Shown here one piece after another: positions 17,637 through 26,535 of a stretch of DNA of 64,000 nucleotides. Below the pieces are notes generated by a model. That model was not told the DNA's origin. It made no database searches and saw nothing but the letters and a program-made list of their open reading frames with translations. The stretch covers positions 94,923 to 158,922 of the forward strand of contig JAQYTG010000004.1 in assembly GCA_028724905.1 (NCBI GenBank), given 5' to 3'. The translations under genes and the position numbers were made by a program. Position 1 is the first letter of the stretch. The number at the start of each line of letters is the position of its first letter. Source of the stretch: Actinomycetaceae bacterium. GTDB taxonomy: Bacteria; Actinomycetota; Actinomycetes; Actinomycetales; Actinomycetaceae.

Positions 17637-17955
17637 GTGACGCCGCTGAGTGTCTCTAATGTGTGAGTCGCTCACTCATGCTGTACTCGCGCTGTACTCG
17701 CGCTTGTAGTTGAGCTGCGGTATCTCGCAGCGGTACATCGTAGAGCGCAGCACTTAGCGGTGTGGCACTGTGCCCTGGCACCGGTGCAGGGTGATCACGT
17801 CCGAAGCGATAGCGCACGTGACGACGGATCTACCACTGCATTAGCTGCCGCACAGAGCCGTACAGCGGTGTGGCACTTGACAGCGATGCAGCGCGTATAG
17901 GGACGAGCGGTATATAGATTGCAGTATAGGGGCTAGCTCCTATACAAAATTGATA
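17637..17955. other. Convergent spacer after rplL
   Basis: About 320 bp with no gene. It contains degenerate short repeats (TGTACTCGCGCT twice near 17680-17703, GCGGTGTGGCACT at about 17757 and 17869). The terminator below ends it. Confidence 0.6.
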
Positions 17956-17999
17956 AACGTGTGGGGTGTCAATCCATTGCGATTGGCACCCCACACGTT
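17956..17999 (-). terminator. Strong hairpin between rplL and the ABC operon
   Basis: AACGTGTGGGGTGTCAAT pairs with ATTGGCACCCCACACGTT (one G-U) around an 8-nt loop. The 18-bp stem probably ends the minus-strand sugar operon and may also stop rplJL transcription. Confidence 0.8.
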
Positions 18000-18030
18000 G
18001 CTATGAGATCCTCGAATTTATTGCTGGGCA

Positions 18031-18993
18031 TTAGCCTTTCACTGAGCCAGACATCAGACCTGAGACGAAGTATTTTCCGAGGAAAATGTAGACGATCAAC
18101 GTGGGCGCTGAAGCGATGAGTGCTCCGGCCATAGACCCGCCGTAGTCAGCCATGATTGAGCCGTGAGCTAGTTCGTTCAGTGCCAATGTCACGGGGCCAT
18201 TTTGCGATGAGCCACCGAAGAACAGCGCGAAAAGGAAGTCGTTCCAGGCCTGCGTGAACTGCCAGATAATCACCACCACGAACGACGTGACCGAGAGCGG
18301 AAGTACCACAGAACGATACGTACGAATCATTCCGGCGCCGTCCACTTTCGCAGCTTCGATCAGTTCGTTTGGTACGGACTCGTAGTAATTGCGGAAAATG
18401 AGGGTGCAGATGGGGATGCCGTAGACCACGTGCATCACGATCAGAGCGGGGATGCCGAAAGGTGAGACACCGAGCGCACTTCCGGCGCCGACGATGATCT
18501 TCATCAACGGGATCATCACGGCCTGATAGGGGATAAACATCCCGAAGAGAATCAGAGTGAAGATGATATTAGCCCCAGGGAAACGCCAGCGGGAGAGCAC
18601 AAAGCCGTTCATCGAGCCCAGGATGGCGGAGATGATGGACGATGGAATGACCAGCATCAGCGAGCGAACCAACCCACCTTTGAGGGCTTCCCAGGCATTG
18701 ACCCAGTTGGTTGGATCCCAGGTCTCTGGAAGTGCCCACGCCGTCGTTGGGCTTGCCTCTGCCCCATTTTTGAACGACGTAATAATGAGTACATACACCG
18801 GAATCAGCACCAGGCATAGCACCATAAGCATCAGGAAATAACGCACAGCAGTCCAGCCGATTGACTGCGAACCAACTGAGCGATCAGCACCTGCTTTTTT
18901 GGCTTCCCGCTTGAGCTGGCGAGCGCGAGCCTTATCTACCTGTGTTGCCCCCGCTTCTGCGGCTGTCGTCGTCATTGAAGCTGTTGCGCTCAT
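18031..18993 (-). CDS. Sugar ABC transporter permease (second subunit, MalG/GtsC-like)
   Basis: Inner-membrane permease, 320 residues, of the CUT1 family. After a charged N-terminal tail of about 45 residues there are six predicted transmembrane segments and the ATPase-contacting EAA loop EAAKVDGAGMIRTYRSVVLPLS. It overlaps the preceding permease gene by 4 bp (ATGA-type), so the pair is translationally coupled. It forms the channel with the product of 18990-20069 and receives sugar from the lipoprotein at 20320. No ATP-binding subunit is encoded nearby. In actinobacteria a shared MsiK-type ATPase elsewhere usually serves such importers. Confidence 0.9.
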   Translation of the reverse strand: MSATASMTTTAAEAGATQVDKARARQLKREAKKAGADRSVGSQSIGWTAVRYFLMLMVLCLVLIPVYVLIITSFKNGAEASPTTAWALPETWDPTNWVNAWEALKGGLVRSLMLVIPSSIISAILGSMNGFVLSRWRFPGANIIFTLILFGMFIPYQAVMIPLMKIIVGAGSALGVSPFGIPALIVMHVVYGIPICTLIFRNYYESVPNELIEAAKVDGAGMIRTYRSVVLPLSVTSFVVVIIWQFTQAWNDFLFALFFGGSSQNGPVTLALNELAHGSIMADYGGSMAGALIASAPTLIVYIFLGKYFVSGLMSGSVKG

Positions 18994-20069
18994 CGGTTCC
19001 TCGATTCTTTCGCGTCGTGAATGAGATAGGGGATCACCAGTATGGCCACAATCACGAGCAGCACTGTGCCGATAGCGGCAGCCTTGGAGTAATCACTCAC
19101 AGTCATAGCGTTGTACATATCAATGGCTGGCACTTTCGTCTGATACCAGGTTTGAGATGTGATCGCCATAATCAGATCGAAGCTCTTGAGCGACATATGG
19201 CCAATAATGATCACTGCTGAGAGTGCTACGGGAGCTAGCTGCGGGAAAATCACCATCCGATACATTTGCCAGCCACTCGCCCCATCCATGCGTGCCGCTT
19301 CGCGTAGCTCCTCTGGAATACCGCGGAAGCCGGCCAAGAAGAGCGCCATAATATAGCCCGATAGCTGCCAGATAGCGGGCACGGCAATAGCGAGGATGCC
19401 CCATTTCTGCCCGCTAATCCAGGCATTTTCAAGGAAGCCAAGATGCAGCATATCGAACAGCCTGTTTAAGCCAGTGGCTTGTTCTCCGGTGCCAGAATTG
19501 AGCAGCCAGCGCCACACCACGCCGGAGGCAATGAACGAGACGGCCATTGGGAACATATATATCGAACGGAAGAAACCATCGCCTTTGACGGGTTTTTCCA
19601 TGAGCCAGGCGAGCAGGAAGCCGATCACTAAAGTGCCGACCAAAAAAACGACGGTGAAAATAATCAAGTTGCGCAGTGACCACAGGAAATCAGGGTCTGA
19701 GAAGAGCACTTTGAAATTTTCAAAGCCGACGAAGTGTACTGGCTGTACACCATTGACCTGTGCAGGGGTGTGGTTGTCGAGCAACGAGGTATAGATATTC
19801 GTGCCCAACAAGCCATACACAAAGATGGCCACCAAAATAAGGGAGGGCAAGATGAGTAAAACGGGCGGCCCCCACTGTTTGATACTGCGATGCCCTCGCC
19901 GATGCTTCCGCTGATGGGGCTGCTGCGGCGGGCGTTTGCGCGTGGCCTGAACGGTAGCAACCGTTGAATCGGCGGTAGCAACTGCTGAATCGGATGCAAG
20001 CTCGGCTGTCGAGTGTGGCTTCTCAGTCGGCGACGTTGGATGATCTGGTGCTCTCGGTGGTCTATTCAC
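18990..20069 (-). CDS. Sugar ABC transporter permease (first subunit, MalF/GtsB-like)
   Basis: Inner-membrane permease of the CUT1 family, 359 residues from a GTG at 20069 with a weak AAGG box. It has an unusually long hydrophilic N terminus of about 65 residues with a short internal repeat (DSAVAT, DSTVAT) and a basic run before the first transmembrane segment (VLLILPSLILVAIFVYGLLG). The EAA loop reads EAARMDGASGWQMYRMVIFP. The extra N terminus may be read-through of repeat-rich upstream DNA, and a later start near the first helix is possible. Partner of the downstream permease. Confidence 0.88.
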   Translation of the reverse strand: MNRPPRAPDHPTSPTEKPHSTAELASDSAVATADSTVATVQATRKRPPQQPHQRKHRRGHRSIKQWGPPVLLILPSLILVAIFVYGLLGTNIYTSLLDNHTPAQVNGVQPVHFVGFENFKVLFSDPDFLWSLRNLIIFTVVFLVGTLVIGFLLAWLMEKPVKGDGFFRSIYMFPMAVSFIASGVVWRWLLNSGTGEQATGLNRLFDMLHLGFLENAWISGQKWGILAIAVPAIWQLSGYIMALFLAGFRGIPEELREAARMDGASGWQMYRMVIFPQLAPVALSAVIIIGHMSLKSFDLIMAITSQTWYQTKVPAIDMYNAMTVSDYSKAAAIGTVLLVIVAILVIPYLIHDAKESRNR

Positions 20070-20162
20070 AATGTGCCTTCATTCTGCGTGCGAAACATGG
20101 AAAATCAGCTGTCTGACATCAGCGTCTGATCTGTGATGGTGTACAGCTGGCGGATGCAGCCT

Positions 20163-20186
20163 GGACTGTGCAGCGTTGCACAGTCC
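20163..20186 (-). promoter_or_regulatory. Perfect 10-bp hairpin in the SBP-permease gap
   Basis: GGACTGTGCA, loop GCGT, TGCACAGTCC. It lies between the lipoprotein gene and the permeases on the minus strand, downstream of a larger hairpin at 20226. It may be an operator or an RNA-stability element. Confidence 0.5.
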
Positions 20187-20225
20187 AACGCTGATGGATC
20201 CAGATGGAACGATGCAGATGAAGAG

Positions 20226-20263
20226 GTGGCGTATGCGCCAGAATGATCGTACGCATACGCCAC
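20226..20263 (-). terminator. Attenuating hairpin after the substrate-binding gene
   Basis: GTGGCGTATGCG pairs with CGCATACGCCAC, a 12-bp perfect stem 57 bp past the lipoprotein stop codon. Such hairpins commonly let binding protein be made in excess over the permeases. Confidence 0.6.
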
Positions 20264-20319
20264 ACTTCTCATCTTGCGTCAGGAAACTACTGACTTTTTA
20301 CTGACTTTTCGGCTGCCTG

Positions 20320-21615
20320 CTATTTAGCAGCTGCTGCTGCGAATTCTTTCTGCAAGCCAGCAATGTCGATAGATCCGCCGGTGTACTTGCCCAGCGAAGC
20401 GTTCATTGCTTCAGTCACGGTGAGCGGGAGGGCTGCGCCGTGAGCGATCGAAGAGACGATCTTATCGGCCTTGAACGACTTCATGGCATCTTGCTGATAG
20501 GCAGAGAATTCGCCGATTTCTTCGTCGGTCAGATCAGAACGAGCAGGGATAGAGCCCTTGATCTTGTTGAAGGCAATCTGGCCTTCTTTCGAGGAAATCG
20601 TGCTCAGCCATGCTTTTGCGCCATCAGCGTGCTTGGCGCCCACGGGGAGCGTGAACGAATCTGCGAGGAAGTCAAAGACGCCATCGGTGCCTGGCACGGG
20701 CCATGCAAAGAAGTCTTCATTGTATTTTTTGCCGGCAGCGTCGAATGCTGGCGGCGTCCAGTCGCCCATCACGGAGTAGGCTTGCGTGCCATCTCCCTTG
20801 ATGACGCCAGCCATTGCGGGCTCCCAGTCTTCACCGAAGAACTTCGGATCGGCAAATTTCATCAGCTTGTCGAAGTGATCGAAAGCCTTGGTGACGGAGG
20901 CATCATCCCACTTAAGTTCGCCAGCCATGAGCTTGTTGTAGTTGTCAGCTCCGAGATCGGCGATGAGGGTGGTCTCCAGCAGCTCAAGCTGCGTCCAGGC
21001 CATGCCGACGGCCAGTGGATATTGCACACCGGCGTCACGCAGTTTCTGCAAATCAGCGAGCCAAGCATCGAGATCGGCAGGAGCTTTAGATGGGTCGATT
21101 CCCGCTTTATCCAAAGCTGCTTTGGATGCCCACACCACGTTGGCGCGGTGGATATTCGATGGGATGGAGTAGATCTTGCCGTCTACCGTCACGCGGTCTA
21201 CAAGATCTTTCGGGAAAGCGTCGCGCAGTTTGAACTCGTCGTAGAGAGCCGAGACGTCTTGCAAATATCCAGCGGCGATATCGGCTGAAAGTTCAGCGCC
21301 TGCGTGAGCCTGATAGCTGTCCGGTGGATTCTTAGCCGCAAGGTCTGCTTGGAGTTTCTGCTTGGCCTGGGAGCCGCCACCACCAGAGACAGCTTGATTA
21401 ACGAATTTAATGCCTGAGTTTTGCTTGGCAAATACTTCTTGGAGGGCGTTGTAGCCGTCTTTCTCAGAGCCTGCAGACCACCATGAGACGACGCCCACTT
21501 CGGTACTACCGGCGCCACCCCCCCCTGATCCAGAATCGGCCTTATTAGTGCCACCGCACGCAGAGAGTGCAAATGCGAGTGACGCTGCGGCGATGCCCGC
21601 AATAAGTTTGCGCAT
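20320..21615 (-). CDS. Sugar-binding lipoprotein of ABC importer (glucose/mannose GtsA-like)
   Basis: Extracytoplasmic solute-binding protein, 431 residues, lipid-anchored by the lipobox LSAC after signal MRKLIAGIAAASLAFA. The mature start is a Gly/Ser linker encoded partly by a G8 run (21518-21525). The pattern VGVVSWWSAGSEKDGYNAL, then SGGGGSQAKQKLQADLAAKN, YSIPSNIHRANVVWASKAAL and FNKIKGSIPARSDL recalls the glucose/mannose binding proteins of the GtsABC type. Glucose or a related hexose is therefore the likely ligand, from recollection only. The ATG at 21615 has an AAAAAGGAG box. An ATG at 21645 is less likely. First gene of the importer operon. Confidence 0.85.
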   Translation of the reverse strand: MRKLIAGIAAASLAFALSACGGTNKADSGSGGGGAGSTEVGVVSWWSAGSEKDGYNALQEVFAKQNSGIKFVNQAVSGGGGSQAKQKLQADLAAKNPPDSYQAHAGAELSADIAAGYLQDVSALYDEFKLRDAFPKDLVDRVTVDGKIYSIPSNIHRANVVWASKAALDKAGIDPSKAPADLDAWLADLQKLRDAGVQYPLAVGMAWTQLELLETTLIADLGADNYNKLMAGELKWDDASVTKAFDHFDKLMKFADPKFFGEDWEPAMAGVIKGDGTQAYSVMGDWTPPAFDAAGKKYNEDFFAWPVPGTDGVFDFLADSFTLPVGAKHADGAKAWLSTISSKEGQIAFNKIKGSIPARSDLTDEEIGEFSAYQQDAMKSFKADKIVSSIAHGAALPLTVTEAMNASLGKYTGGSIDIAGLQKEFAAAAAK

Positions 21616-22232
21616 ACTATGCTCCTTTTTATGTATGTCGCGCACCTACAAGCTCCGTTACTCGTGTGTACGCGCCCAATTTCGTGAACGGCTGCCGATC
21701 GCGCTAGCTAGCAGACACCTGCTGTGAGCTGGCACGGACGGGCACTGCCGTCACTAACCGCCATCGGTGATGGCATGGGTCTATTATAAAGCTGACGCGG
21801 GTAGCAGGAATTATTCACGAGAATGCAGAGGCAAATGTGTCCAAATCGTTACACTCTGGTGTTCAGGCGTGACGCCAAAGCGGAGCGAAAGTCCTGCAAG
21901 CTGCGTGAGGTCGCCGAGGTTTGAGAGCTTCGAGACTGAGAGCCCCACAACCCGAGGTCGCTGAAATCTGAGAGCTGTGGAGGTCGCCGAGGCCTGAGAG
22001 TTCAGCGAGCCGCCCTGCCAGCGCTTTGAGCGCTGCCAGGCTAGTGAGCGCTCAGGCCAGGCTAGTGGGCCAGCGCGGTAAGTGCTTGATATTGCCTCCG
22101 ACTGGGTTGCCGGCTTGCACTGGCTTGTCAGTTCACTGGACTCTATCAGCTCACTGTGGTCTGTGCCAGGTTCTGCCAGCTCGTCACTTCTGCAGCTAAC
22201 GGCGCTCTACCGGTTTACTGGGCTCTATCAAT
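21616..22232. other. Repeat-rich spacer upstream of the importer operon
   Basis: About 617 bp without a credible gene. 21890-22010 holds three imperfect copies of GAGGTCGCCGAGG(T/C)(T/C)TGAGAG. 22010-22230 holds clustered degenerate GCCAG/CTAGTG and CAGTTCACTGG/CAGCTCACTG words. The promoter of the minus-strand importer operon must lie near 21650-21800, but no clear -35/-10 pair was found. Confidence 0.6.
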
Positions 22233-22649
22233 TCAGTGAGCCAGCGCGTTCGTATTCTCAGTGCCGCGGAAGACCACGAATTTCCACCAGAGGAACTCGC
22301 CGATGAAGTTGATGATCATGGTGAAAATTTTTATCACCCAATCGAGCCAACCAAGCTGCGCCAGAGCGTTGCCCCACCAGCTGGAAGCGGGGATAAACAG
22401 CGCATAGAAGAGCGCCACGAGCAGCATAGCTTTGGGCACATTACCGGCACTCTTGAATGTGTACCTGCGGTTTAGTGTGAAGTTGTACAGCACCGAGAGG
22501 GTCAGCGATATGGCGTGCTTCACCCAGTATGCTCAGCCAGGGGCGAGCCACTCCAACACCGCAAATGAGGCAGCTTCTACCACGCCAGCGCTGATGGAGA
22601 GCAGCGTAAATTTGATGGCCTGTATCTGTGTCTCGTTGAGCTTCGCCAT
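22233..22649 (-). pseudogene. GtrA family membrane protein, interrupted by in-frame TGA
   Basis: GtrA proteins are small four-helix membrane proteins thought to flip or move lipid-linked sugars for surface glycan synthesis. From the ATG at 22649 (AGGAGG box) the frame reads MAKLNETQIQAIKFTLLSIS and a first helix pair, then hits a TGA at 22535-22533 after EWLAPG. Directly beyond, in the same frame, the family pattern resumes: AYWVKHAISLTLSVLYNFTL, NRRYTFKSAG, and two further helices ending near 22233. No base needs inserting or deleting; the only defect is the stop, where a Trp codon (TGG) would differ by one base. It could be a true pseudogene, a sequencing error, or suppressed. No glycosyltransferase partner is adjacent. 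Confidence 0.85.
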
Positions 22650-23030
22650 TGAGCCTCCTGCATTGGTGCAATCACGCCATTGCCACTGCACGATGATGAT
22701 CGCTCCAACTGCGATCATGCGATTATCATACAGCTGGTTGCCAGCTGCGTGGTGTCATTGCGTGACGAGGTCGGGGCAATTGCGTGACGAAAAACTGACG
22801 CGAAAAGCTGACGCGAAAAGCTGAAAAGAAAAAACGAAAGGTGTGTTCATGGCTCGCGGGCATTGCGCACCTGATCCACGGGGATCGCGCACCTGACCCA
22901 CGAGTATCATGGAGCCCAGGTCAGGAAGCTCCGGCTCTCACCAGTGAGGGTACGTGCTGACCCACAGCATCGGGCGCTTGGCTCGTGAGTATCACGCGCC
23001 AAGGGACGAATATCAACTAATCACTGCCGT
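22650..23030. other. Spacer between GtrA remnant and kinase
   Basis: About 380 bp, no gene seen. It contains small tandem repeats: two copies of CAATTGCGTGACGA-like sequence near 22755-22790, then GCTGACGCGAAAA units at 22796-22825, and two GCGCACCTGA(T/C)CCACG(G/A)G units near 22866-22904. Confidence 0.55.
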
Positions 23031-24695
23031 CTAGGCACCGTCAATTGCCGTGCTAGCGGCTGCTTGCATATCCAGTGAGCTTCCGCCGGCTCCGCCATCA
23101 TCAGATTCATTCATAATTTTGTAAATCTTCCGATTGGCTTGGTAGAGCATCGTGAAAATCTTGAAATTCCGATCGTAGATCTCGCGGTTGGCGGGGTTTG
23201 GCTGGTAACGATGGTTGGCCTTAATTTGCGTGGATGCCTGGGCAATGGTGGCATAGACGCCGAGACCCACGGCCACGAGCATGGCTGCACCCACTCCGCC
23301 GACGTTTTGCGGATAGTCCATCGTCTCCACCGGCCGTCCCAACACGTCTGCCAGGATTTGTGCAGTCACGGGTGAGAGTGCGCCGCCGCCTGCGAAACGG
23401 ATCACCTCAGAGGCCGGTACTTTGCGTTCCGAGGCTTCCAGCAGCCAGCGCAGATGCATACATACGCCCTCTAGCACGGCGCGAATCATCTCTGACTTTC
23501 CGGTTTCGATTCCCAGGTTGAAAAACATTCCGCGCACGAACGGGTCTTCAAAGGGCGAACGATTCCCATGTAGCCAGGGGGCAAAGATCACGCCGCCGGA
23601 GCCAGCAGGCACCTGATCGACGACGGCGCTCATATAGTCATACATACTCTCGTAGGCAGTCTCCGGATCGTCAGCCACAGTGGCCTGATCTACGTACATA
23701 TTGATCTCGTCTGCGGCCAGATGATCGCGCACCCACTGGAAGCATTTTCCAGCTGTTTCTAGCTCGGCGAAATAGTTGAAGAGGCCGTGCTCGGCTCCGG
23801 TGACGGCAGCAATCATCGCCTGCAGATCCACGGTCGGTTTGTTGATGGTGGTGCCCACCCAGCCGGATGTGCCCCAATAGACGTGCGTAGCTCCAAGGGT
23901 GCCGGCGCCAGCGCCCACTCCGATCAACGAAGCATCCCCGCCGCCCGCGAATACCGGAATGCCTGGCTGTAGCCCTAATTCGCGGGCTTGCTGTTCGCGC
24001 AGTTTCCCTACGATCGCTGTAGATTCCACGATTTTAGGCAGGTGTGTAATATCCACCCCGAGCATCTCGCATTCGGCTTTGCTCCAGGCTCGGCCATCAG
24101 ATTTCTTATCTACAAGCAGTGTAGAGAAGGCAGAATCCTCGGAGCGCACGCAGATGCCCGTCATTCGTGCGGCGATATATTCTTTGACGTCCAGCCATTT
24201 GTAGATTTTGGCAAACACCTCGGGTTCGTTGGCTTTCACCCACAGGTATTTCCACACCGGATCTTTCGCGGAAGCCGAAGCGACGCCGGTGTGCGAGAGG
24301 GAGCGCAGCAGCGTGGATGCATTCATGCCCGAAATTTTGATGCCGCGATCAAAAACAGCGCGCTGCTGGACGGCTCCGCGCTGATCCATATAGCTCATTG
24401 AGGGGCGTAGAGCATTCGTATTCTCATCGACGAGCACTAGCGCCTGCATTTGAGCGCAGAAAGAAATGCCCTCTATGTGCGCCATCTGCTCGGGGTTGTT
24501 GCGCGAGAGGGTGGCCATGGAGATGCAAATCTTCTCCCACCATTCGTCGGGATCTTGTTCAACGCCGCCATCGGGAAGCACGGTGAGTCCGTATTCTTCC
24601 ACCTCGGCGTCAATCAGATGAAAAATTCCATTTTGGTGATCGTAGAGTGAGGTTTTCACGGCCGTGGTGCCCAGGTCGTACGTGAGAATCAGCAT
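23031..24695 (-). CDS. FGGY family carbohydrate kinase
   Basis: Phosphorylates a sugar, ketose or polyol with ATP. Its 554 residues are longer than typical xylulokinases. N-terminal domain signatures: TYDLGTTAVKTSLYD (phosphate 1 loop) and SMSYMDQRGAVQQRAVF (substrate Asp/Arg). C-terminal domain: VFAGGGDASLIGVGAGAGTL, THVYWGTSGWVG, and the FGGY signature 2 region VIRFAGGGALSPVTAQILAD with DYPQNVGGVGAAMLVA. The start at 24695 is chosen for its AAGGAGGG box. The frame extends to 24755. It diverges from an aminotransferase-aldolase pair, so a kinase then aldolase route is suggested. The substrate cannot be assigned; xylulose, fuculose, ribulose or an amino-ketose are all possible. Confidence 0.86.
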   Translation of the reverse strand: MLILTYDLGTTAVKTSLYDHQNGIFHLIDAEVEEYGLTVLPDGGVEQDPDEWWEKICISMATLSRNNPEQMAHIEGISFCAQMQALVLVDENTNALRPSMSYMDQRGAVQQRAVFDRGIKISGMNASTLLRSLSHTGVASASAKDPVWKYLWVKANEPEVFAKIYKWLDVKEYIAARMTGICVRSEDSAFSTLLVDKKSDGRAWSKAECEMLGVDITHLPKIVESTAIVGKLREQQARELGLQPGIPVFAGGGDASLIGVGAGAGTLGATHVYWGTSGWVGTTINKPTVDLQAMIAAVTGAEHGLFNYFAELETAGKCFQWVRDHLAADEINMYVDQATVADDPETAYESMYDYMSAVVDQVPAGSGGVIFAPWLHGNRSPFEDPFVRGMFFNLGIETGKSEMIRAVLEGVCMHLRWLLEASERKVPASEVIRFAGGGALSPVTAQILADVLGRPVETMDYPQNVGGVGAAMLVAVGLGVYATIAQASTQIKANHRYQPNPANREIYDRNFKIFTMLYQANRKIYKIMNESDDGGAGGSSLDMQAAASTAIDGA

Positions 24696-24932
24696 GAGCC
24701 CTCCTTGGTGCGCGCCGTGGGATTGCGAGCGCGCGACAGTGCAAACTTCGTACATTCTATACCGAGGAGGAGTGAGAGGAGAACGCGCGGAGGCGGGAGA
24801 AAAGCGCTCGCTGGTGACGGGCAGCTCTCTTTTCTGTGCTACTGCTGGTGTGTATGAGAACCGTTGGTTCTAGCAGCTCGGCGGGGAGCGGCGTCACTCA
24901 TTTTTATTGAAATGGCGTAAATAAGCGGAAAT

Positions 24933-24945
24933 CTACAGTTTGTAG
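24933..24945. promoter_or_regulatory. Short inverted repeat in the divergent promoter region
   Basis: CTACA-GTT-TGTAG lies in an AT-rich stretch (24897-24960) of the 376-bp kinase/aminotransferase gap, just before a TATGAT box at 24949-24954. It is a candidate operator or promoter element for either gene. Confidence 0.35.
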
Positions 24946-25011
24946 GTATATGATTTGCGATGCGTTGCGCCATGCGGCGAGCTAGGATAGAGCCAATGCG
25001 TCGCAAACCAC

Positions 25012-25049
25012 AATGTTGCAGACTCAACCGAAAATGTTGCAGATTCAAC
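25012..25049 (+). promoter_or_regulatory. Tandem palindromic operator candidates before the aminotransferase
   Basis: AATGTTGCAGACTCAAC (25012-25028) and AATGTTGCAGATTCAAC (25033-25049) are direct repeats 21 bp apart. Each carries a GTTG-N6-CAAC inverted repeat. Spacing of two helical turns and position just before the ribosome binding site (CAGGAGGCG, about 25057) fit a pair of repressor sites. Confidence 0.6.
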
Positions 25050-25071
25050 GTTCGCACAGGAGGCGTTCCCG

Positions 25072-26535
25072 ATGGCTATGAATCAACCGAGTGCGGCGGC
25101 AATTACTCGCCAGCTCGATGAACTCATCAAAAAACCCATATATTCGATCAGCCCAGCAGCGCTGAAAGACTATGAGGAGAACTACTTTGAGGCTAAATGT
25201 CGCACCAGTAAGGCGGCGATCACAGAGGCCAAGAAAGTCATTCCAGGAGGGGTACAGCACAATCTGGCGTTCAACTATCCTTTCCCACTGGAGTTCGTAA
25301 AAGCTAAAGACACGTTCCTGTGGGACGTAGACGGCAATAAGTATTTCGATTTCTTGCAAGCTGGCGGGCCGACGGTGCTCGGCTCCAACCAAGACGTGGT
25401 GCGCGAACACGTGATTGAGCTGCTCAACGACGGCGGCCCGAGCACTGGCCTTTTCCACGAGTATGAATACAAGCTGGCCAAGTTGATCGTGGATTTGATC
25501 CCCAATGTGGATATGTTCCGAATGCTTGGCTCTGGCACTGAAGCCTGCATGGCGGCGATCCGCGTGGCGCGGCTGGCCACCAAAAAGAAGCACGTGCTGA
25601 AGATGGGCGGCGCCTACCACGGCTGGAGTGATTCGCTCGGCTACGGTATTCGAGTGCCTGGCTCAAAGTGGACTCAGGCGCACGGCGTGCCGCACGCATA
25701 TTTCAAGTACACCGATGAGTTTTTCCCTGGTGATCTGGAGGATCTGGAGGCAAAACTCAAGCTCAAGAAACTCCACGGCGGCACGGCGGCGGTGATGATC
25801 GAACCCATCGGGCCAGAATCTGGCACCCGTCCGCTCGACAAAGAGTTTTTGCTCGGGGTGCAAGAGCTGTGCCGTAGATATGGGGCGTTGCTGATCTTCG
25901 ATGAGGTGGTGACGGCATTCCGTATCAGCGAGCACGGAGCCCAAGGGTACTTCGGGGTTTCACCCGATCTCACGGTGTTTGGCAAGGTCATAGCTGGCGG
26001 ATATCCTGGGGCTGGCGGCCTGGGGGGCAAACGCGAATATATGAAGTACCTCGGAGCCGGATTGGACGACGGCGAAGTGAAAGTCCACAAAGCTCTTGTG
26101 GGTGGCACGATGAGTGCCACACCGCTCTCGTGTGTGGCCGGCTATTGGGCGATCAAGACCATCGCTGAGACGGGTGCGTGCCAGAAAGCCGGAGAGATGG
26201 GCGATCGCATGACGAAAGGGCTACGTGAGCTCATTGCCAAGTATCACCTCCCATTCGTGGCCTGGAATGAGGAATCAGTGTGCCATCTGGAGACGGTAGG
26301 CACGATGCACTTTGCGATCGACTGGCACAAGCCGTGGACGATTCCGAACGTGCTGAAAGAGACGTCGGTCCGCAAGAAAGAAATGGAACACATGGGCGCT
26401 GCCTATATGGCAGAGGGGCTCGTGACGCTCGCAGGTTCGCGCTTGTACACCAGCGCTTCTTATACGCCGGAGCTGATTGACGAAGCGCTAGAGCGCTTTG
26501 ACCGAGTGTTCCAGCACGTAGAGCAGGTGGGCTGA
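25072..26535 (+). CDS. Class III (GSA-aminomutase-like) PLP aminotransferase
   Basis: PLP enzyme of the glutamate-1-semialdehyde aminomutase/omega-transaminase fold, 487 residues. It shows AKKVIPGGVQHNL, MLGSGTEACMAAIRVARLAT (PLP phosphate site), KMGGAYHGWSDSLGYG, LIFDEVVTAFRIS (Asp contacting the pyridine nitrogen) and the Schiff-base lysine in TVFGKVIAGGYPGAGGLGGK. A heme-pathway HemL role is unlikely because it is paired with an aldolase and kinase and carries a long, unusual C-terminal segment. It probably converts an aminated or keto sugar derivative. The stop overlaps the aldolase start by one base (TGATG), so both are co-translated. The ATG at 25072 follows a GGAGG box. Confidence 0.88.
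   Translation: MAMNQPSAAAITRQLDELIKKPIYSISPAALKDYEENYFEAKCRTSKAAITEAKKVIPGGVQHNLAFNYPFPLEFVKAKDTFLWDVDGNKYFDFLQAGGPTVLGSNQDVVREHVIELLNDGGPSTGLFHEYEYKLAKLIVDLIPNVDMFRMLGSGTEACMAAIRVARLATKKKHVLKMGGAYHGWSDSLGYGIRVPGSKWTQAHGVPHAYFKYTDEFFPGDLEDLEAKLKLKKLHGGTAAVMIEPIGPESGTRPLDKEFLLGVQELCRRYGALLIFDEVVTAFRISEHGAQGYFGVSPDLTVFGKVIAGGYPGAGGLGGKREYMKYLGAGLDDGEVKVHKALVGGTMSATPLSCVAGYWAIKTIAETGACQKAGEMGDRMTKGLRELIAKYHLPFVAWNEESVCHLETVGTMHFAIDWHKPWTIPNVLKETSVRKKEMEHMGAAYMAEGLVTLAGSRLYTSASYTPELIDEALERFDRVFQHVEQVG

Noticed and set aside
25072..26535. HemL (glutamate-1-semialdehyde aminomutase) in tetrapyrrole synthesis
   Set aside because: Context is a sugar kinase and aldolase, with no heme genes nearby, and the C terminus diverges from HemL.
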